From NCBI RefSeq assembly GCF_039544265.1, contig NZ_BAABLI010000017.1:251640-315639 (forward strand): a stretch of 64,000 bases of DNA. The letters run 5' to 3'. Shown here one piece after another: positions 60,462-64,000 of the stretch (positions within the stretch are counted from its first letter, which is position 1; every line of letters begins with the position of its first letter). The DNA is from Corallincola platygyrae (GTDB lineage: Bacteria > Pseudomonadota > Gammaproteobacteria > Enterobacterales > Neiellaceae). A program made the position numbers and the translations under genes. Below the pieces are notes generated by a model that saw only the letters and a list, made by a program, of their open reading frames with translations, ran no database searches and was not told the DNA's origin.

Positions 60462-60845
60462 TTAGTCTTTGCTACCGACGGCCTCGTCGAGGTCGTCAAC
60501 GTCCAGATCATCTGACGCTGAGTCATCATCACTCTCATCAGCACTCTGTTTGGAGGAGCCAAACAGAGTAAAGACACGCCTTTTGCTGGTACGTCTTATG
60601 TATTTGTCCCACACCTTCTGCTCAATAGTTGAGGGAGCAGTGTCTTTTTGGAACGTTTCCAAAAATGCCGTCTCTTCCTCTGTCGCTGGTGCTCGCTCGC
60701 CCTCATAAATGGCCTTGAACGCACGGCCGTGGGTTTCAAGAAGCATCGCTTCCTGTTTAGTGAAATCACCGCTGCGGCCAAATCCGCGTGGATAATTTTT
60801 GTCGTCAAAAAAGCGCTTCTCTGCTAAAAAACTTTTAGTCGCCAT
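60462..60845 (-). CDS. maoP: macrodomain Ori organization protein MaoP (DUF413)
   Basis: MaoP (YifE) in E. coli, with the cis site maoS, restrains DNA mobility in the Ori macrodomain. The 127 residues match the DUF413 core: FFDDKNYPRGFGRSGDFTKQEAMLLETHGRAF, ATEEETAFLE and VWDKYIRRTSKRRVFTLFG. The C-terminal tail is strongly acidic (DESDDDSASDDLDVDDLDEA), longer than in E. coli (112 residues). I choose the ATG at 60843-60845. It is divergent from hdfR as in E. coli. Confidence 0.9.
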   Translation of the reverse strand: MATKSFLAEKRFFDDKNYPRGFGRSGDFTKQEAMLLETHGRAFKAIYEGERAPATEEETAFLETFQKDTAPSTIEQKVWDKYIRRTSKRRVFTLFGSSKQSADESDDDSASDDLDVDDLDEAVGSKD

Positions 60846-61000
60846 CTCAATCAACCCAATTGGTTAGATAACTCGCAATAAAGGCCGTTCTCACGCGGGG
60901 TAGTCGTGAATAACGATTGTCGGCGAAGTAATAGCAATACTCCTAAAATGCGTAAAACAAAAAAAATTTAACAAGTCGTGAAAATTTTTTGGAGACAGAT

Positions 61001-61843
61001 GTGGATACCGAGTTACTTAAGACATTTTTAGAGGTTCACCGCACGCGACATTTTGGTCGAGCGGCTGAAAATCTGTTCCTTACGCCTTCTGCTGTCAGCT
61101 TTCGCATTCGCCAGTTGGAAACCTTGCTCGGTACCCCTTTGTTCACTCGGCATAGAAACAATATTCAGCTGACCAATGCAGGTGAAAGGTTGGTTGGCCA
61201 TGCTGATGCCATGTTGCTGGCGTGGAAACGTGCGCAACAGGAAGTGGCATTGGGAAGTCGACAAATGTCTCAGCTTGCCATTGCCGCGCCTGCCAATATT
61301 TGGGATGCCAGGTTGCAGGACTGTTTAGCCCAGATCGGGATCAGCATGCCGGGGTTTGGCTTGCGTGCAGAGATATGCGCTGCCACCCAAGGGATGCGGC
61401 AACTGCAGGCAAGAACATTGGATCTGCTATTGATGTTTGATCCGCCCACCAACGATGAGGTTGAGCTGTCACCCTTGTTCGAAGTCGAATTGGTGATGGT
61501 GAGTTCAGTAGAGGGGCAGGGGCTGGAAGAAGCGGTCACCGAACGTTATCTGCGGGTCGATTGGGGGACAGCGTTTAGTATTCGTCATGCTCAGGCACTA
61601 CCTCACGCGGGCGCGGCGATCCTGCATACCCCTTCGGCGCGTATCGCGTTGGAGTTTCTGCTTCAGTCAGGTGGTACCGTTTATTTGCCTCGCGCTATGG
61701 TCGAGAGTCATCTGCAGGAGGGCAGCCTGTTTTTGGTTGATGGGGCACCAGTGATCGCCCGTCAGGTCTACGGTGTGTACCTGAGCCAAAATGAACAGGC
61801 TGATGCCCTGAAGCAGGTGGTTGAGTTGCTTACTTTAAACTAG
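61001..61843 (+). CDS. hdfR: LysR-family regulator HdfR
   Basis: HdfR is a LysR-type regulator; in E. coli it represses flhDC and activates glutamate synthase genes. From the GTG at 61001 (GGAGA upstream) the 280-residue protein starts MDTELLKTFLEVHRTRHFGRAAENLFLTPSAVSFRIRQLE, nearly the E. coli winged helix-turn-helix, including RHRNNIQLTNAGERL. The effector domain (about 90-280) is more diverged. The targets here are unknown. Confidence 0.9.
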   Translation: MDTELLKTFLEVHRTRHFGRAAENLFLTPSAVSFRIRQLETLLGTPLFTRHRNNIQLTNAGERLVGHADAMLLAWKRAQQEVALGSRQMSQLAIAAPANIWDARLQDCLAQIGISMPGFGLRAEICAATQGMRQLQARTLDLLLMFDPPTNDEVELSPLFEVELVMVSSVEGQGLEEAVTERYLRVDWGTAFSIRHAQALPHAGAAILHTPSARIALEFLLQSGGTVYLPRAMVESHLQEGSLFLVDGAPVIARQVYGVYLSQNEQADALKQVVELLTLN

Positions 61844-61848
61844 CCCGC

Positions 61849-62307
61849 TCAAGCCGGAGGTTGATTTCGCATGTGGTCGGCGAGTTGCGAAAATGCCTGC
61901 CTCAGTTGTTCTCTGAGTAATGGTGTATCTATTTCGATGTCCAGAGCGCGGTTCATACAGAACATCCACTGGTCACGCATCTCATCATCAATTTTAAAGG
62001 GCAGGTGGCGGGCCCGAAGTCTGGGGTGGCCATATTTTTGCTCAAACAGCCCTGGGCCTCCAAGCCAACCACTTAGGAACTCGTAAAAGCGTTCACGAAT
62101 ACTGTCCATTGGCTGAGGGTGTATCGCCAGTAATTCCGACGCTTCGGGGGCTTGCTCCATGATGTCATAGAAGCGATCTGATAACTGGCGCACTGCCTCG
62201 GCACCGCCCATCATCTGATAAGGTGTTTGCTCTGGGGTTGGGTGTTTTGGGGCTGAAGGCGCAGTATTTGATGACTTGTCACCAATCTTAAAAAGCTTTC
62301 TAATCAT
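61849..62307 (-). CDS. group II truncated haemoglobin
   Basis: This is a trHbII globin with a short polar N-terminal extension (about 28 residues). The core shows TPYQMMGGAEAVRQLSDRFYDIM with the distal Tyr, GGPGLFEQKYGHPRLRARHLPF with the proximal His, and DQWMFCMNRAL with the family Trp at G8. Such proteins bind O2 and NO and often reduce peroxides or protect from nitrosative stress. I choose the ATG at 62305-62307; a TTG at 62317 adds four residues. It converges with hdfR with only five bases between. Confidence 0.92.
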   Translation of the reverse strand: MIRKLFKIGDKSSNTAPSAPKHPTPEQTPYQMMGGAEAVRQLSDRFYDIMEQAPEASELLAIHPQPMDSIRERFYEFLSGWLGGPGLFEQKYGHPRLRARHLPFKIDDEMRDQWMFCMNRALDIEIDTPLLREQLRQAFSQLADHMRNQPPA

Positions 62308-62334
62308 TACATCACTCAAAAACAGATCTTAGCT

Positions 62335-63159
62335 ATGGACCAGTACGCGGTATTCGGTAACCCAATCGGTCACTCGAAGTCTCCCATGATCCACACGTTC
62401 TTTGCTCGTCAGACGGCGCAGAATATCAGTTATCAAGCGATCCTGGCACCTACCGACGGATTCGACAGTGCCGTTACGGAGTTTTTTCAACAGGGCGGAA
62501 AGGGCTGCAATGTCACCGTTCCATTTAAGGAAGAGGCGTACCGTTTTGCTGATCAGCTTTCGCCAAGAGCCAAAATTGCCGGGGCTGTGAATACTCTGAA
62601 GAAGCTGGATGATGGTGGCATTCTAGGCGACAACACCGATGGTGAAGGCTTGGTGCAGGACCTGTTGCTGCACGGTGTGCGCTTGCAAGGTAAGCGTGTA
62701 TTACTGTTGGGTGCCGGTGGTGCGGCACGCGGTGCATTATTACCTTTGCTGGACCAGAATCCCGCCGAGTTGGTGATTGCCAACCGAACGGAATCGAAAG
62801 CGCATCAGCTTGCCGAGTTAGCAAAAGCCTATGGTCCGGTCAGTGGCTGTGGTTATGGTGAGGTGAAGCCTGAGCCGGTAGACATTATTATTAACTCTAC
62901 CTCAGCCAGCCTGTCTGGTGATCTTCCGCCGATTCCGGCAGAAGTCGTTAGTCAGGATACGGTGTGTTATGACATGGCTTATGGTCAGGGTGATACCGCG
63001 TTTGTTGCCTGGGCTAAAGCGCAGGGCAGTAAATATCCCCTGGATGGATTAGGAATGCTGGTGGCGCAGGCGGCTGAATCGTTTGCCATCTGGCGGGGCA
63101 TCAAACCCGGTACAAAAACTGTGTTAGGAGAACTACGCCGTAATCTTGGCCAACGCTGA
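62335..63159 (+). CDS. aroE: shikimate 5-dehydrogenase
   Basis: AroE reduces 3-dehydroshikimate with NADPH in aromatic amino-acid synthesis. The 274 residues have the substrate site NPIGHSKSPMIH, the catalytic Lys-Asp pair (CNVTVPFKEEAYRFAD, GDNTDGEGLVQDL), the NADPH loop LLGAGGAARGALLPL with NRT, and LDGLGMLVAQAAESF. It is divergent from the globin gene. Confidence 0.97.
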   Translation: MDQYAVFGNPIGHSKSPMIHTFFARQTAQNISYQAILAPTDGFDSAVTEFFQQGGKGCNVTVPFKEEAYRFADQLSPRAKIAGAVNTLKKLDDGGILGDNTDGEGLVQDLLLHGVRLQGKRVLLLGAGGAARGALLPLLDQNPAELVIANRTESKAHQLAELAKAYGPVSGCGYGEVKPEPVDIIINSTSASLSGDLPPIPAEVVSQDTVCYDMAYGQGDTAFVAWAKAQGSKYPLDGLGMLVAQAAESFAIWRGIKPGTKTVLGELRRNLGQR

Positions 63160-63161
63160 CA

Positions 63162-63701
63162 TCAGTCAGCGTCGAGCATCTCCAGATATTCATCTTTCAG
63201 CACCACATAGTTATCAGCTGACTTGGTAAAGAACGCGCGCTCAGCATCTGACAAAGGGCGCGCTTGTTTTACTGGGTTACCTTTATATACGTAACCAGAT
63301 GCCAGAGTTTTATTCGGCGGTACCACACTGCCTGCCGCAATAATCACATCGCTTTCTACAGTCACGTTGTCCATCACTACGGCGCTCATACCTACCAGTA
63401 CACGATTGCCAATCACGCAACCGTGCAACATAACCTGATGGCCAATGGTGACATCATCACCGATTAAAGTGGGGTAACCTTCCGGGTTGCCCGGCGTTTT
63501 GCGAGTTACGTGTACGATACTGCCGTCCTGAATATTGCTGCGAGCACCCACTTCAATGCGATTCACATCGCCGCGCACGACGACTAATGGCCAGATGCTG
63601 CTGTCCTTACCTAAGGTGACATCACCGATCACAACGGCATCCTGATCCACATAACAGCCTTCAGACAAGGTAGGCATTATCTTTTTATAGGGTCTCAACA
63701 T
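63162..63701 (-). CDS. yrdA: gamma-carbonic anhydrase family protein YrdA
   Basis: This is a left-handed beta-helix hexapeptide-repeat protein of 179 residues. It has the three metal-binding His at positions 64, 88 and 93 (IVHVTR, IGHQVMLHG) and the conserved RGDVNRIEVGARSNIQDGS. Gamma-carbonic anhydrase fold does not guarantee the activity. It converges with aroE with two bases between. Its location next to an rRNA operon equals E. coli yrdA-rrnD. Confidence 0.94.
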   Translation of the reverse strand: MLRPYKKIMPTLSEGCYVDQDAVVIGDVTLGKDSSIWPLVVVRGDVNRIEVGARSNIQDGSIVHVTRKTPGNPEGYPTLIGDDVTIGHQVMLHGCVIGNRVLVGMSAVVMDNVTVESDVIIAAGSVVPPNKTLASGYVYKGNPVKQARPLSDAERAFFTKSADNYVVLKDEYLEMLDAD

Positions 63702-63870
63702 TAGTCTGGTCCTTTAATGACGTGTGACTAGTATGACCCATATGCATAAAGTGGGCTATTTGTCGTTTCTTATGCGTCTTTTATGCATAAGCAGTAAAAG
63801 TTAACCGTATCTCAACATAATTCCCGTCCATGTCCCTCCAAGCCCTTTTGTGGCGGGTTTTTAGCCAGAA

Positions 63871-63930
63871 ATAAAAATATCAAAAATATTTCATAAAAAG
63901 CGTTGACGATGAGATTTAGGTCCCTATAAT
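63871..63930 (+). promoter_or_regulatory. rRNA operon P1-type promoter with UP element
   Basis: TTGACG (63903-63908) and TATAAT (63925-63930) are spaced by 16 bases, with a GC-rich discriminator after the -10 (GCCGCC), the pattern of stringently controlled rrn promoters. An A/T-rich stretch (about 63871-63900) upstream resembles an UP element. Two TATGCATAA repeats at 63741-63749 and 63782-63790 lie further up and could bind a protein. Confidence 0.88.
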
Positions 63931-64000
63931 GCCGCCTCACTCGCTCAGGGCGAGGCAGCGGAAAGAAATAACAGGTTTTGTTTTTATCTTTCTACTGAGT
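63931..64000 (+). ncRNA. start of rRNA operon leader (16S gene lies beyond the window)
   Basis: The bases after the promoter include GCCTC...GAGGC and CTCGC...GCGAG complementary arms (63934-63956) that would fold as a leader hairpin. The mature 16S start is not reached. Identity as an rrn leader rests on the promoter type and on yrdA next door, not on rRNA sequence. Confidence 0.6.

Noticed and set aside
1..64000. tRNA genes, CRISPR arrays, insertion sequences, prophage
   Set aside because: None seen by eye: no cloverleaf with CCA-type ends, no regularly spaced repeats, no transposase or integrase-like product. Weak or highly diverged remnants could have been missed without a search.

Overview
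The window is an origin-proximal piece of a gammaproteobacterial chromosome. Gene content and order match the Shewanella/Ferrimonas part of the Alteromonadales best: atp operon, parBA, rsmG-mnmG, oriC, mioC, mnmE-yidC-yidD-rnpA-rpmH, dnaA-dnaN-recF-gyrB, glySQ, fadBA, pepQ-yigZ-trkH-hemG, trkA-rsmB-fmt-def, dprA-smg-yrdD, purEK, tsaC, hemF, maoP/hdfR, aroE, yrdA and an rRNA operon promoter. Dense GATC sites at oriC and dnaA, an E. coli-type oriC between mnmG and mioC, and MaoP all point to a Dam/SeqA-type gammaproteobacterium. The genus cannot be fixed from sequence alone.

Layout. 1-2.0 kb: start of the atp operon (minus strand; atpF runs off the left edge). 2.1-6.4 kb: parB, parA, rsmG, mnmG, all minus. 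6.4-6.74 kb: oriC, with an AT-rich unwinding region, DnaA boxes and 16 GATC sites. 6.74-7.2 kb: mioC. 7.2-15.3 kb: an accessory operon with its own regulators (membrane-fusion protein, tiny membrane protein, ABC ATPase, two FtsX-type permeases, sigma-54 response regulator, histidine kinase). It sits between mioC and mnmE and is preceded by a sigma-54-like promoter and a palindromic upstream site. 15.4-19.3 kb: mnmE, yidC, yidD, rnpA, rpmH (minus). 19.3-25.8 kb: dnaA, dnaN, recF, gyrB. 25.8-29.5 kb: a second accessory stretch with a small Cys-rich exported protein, a lipoprotein MalS amylase and a small lipoprotein resembling the amylase N-terminal domain. 29.5-33.3 kb: glyS, glyQ, tag. 33.3-40.1 kb: a PEP-CTERM-like protein, a propeller-amidohydrolase, an exported DUF4124-like protein, tusA and a CheY/CheC/diguanylate cyclase operon. 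40.3-43.7 kb: fadBA with a FadR-type operator. 43.9-50.9 kb: pepQ, yigZ, two trkH genes around hemG, and trkA. 50.9-63.7 kb: translation, DNA uptake, purine, haem and shikimate housekeeping genes. The last 100 bases hold an rrn P1-type promoter and leader; the 16S gene lies outside.

How the parts work together. The window holds most of the initiation and segregation machinery: oriC, dnaA, the clamp, gyrase, ParA/ParB and three parS palindromes (two in recF, one in the amidohydrolase gene), plus MaoP. The less usual content is the exporter/two-component operon beside oriC, the MalS-lipoprotein pair, the single PEP-CTERM-like substrate and the CheY-CheC-GGDEF operon.
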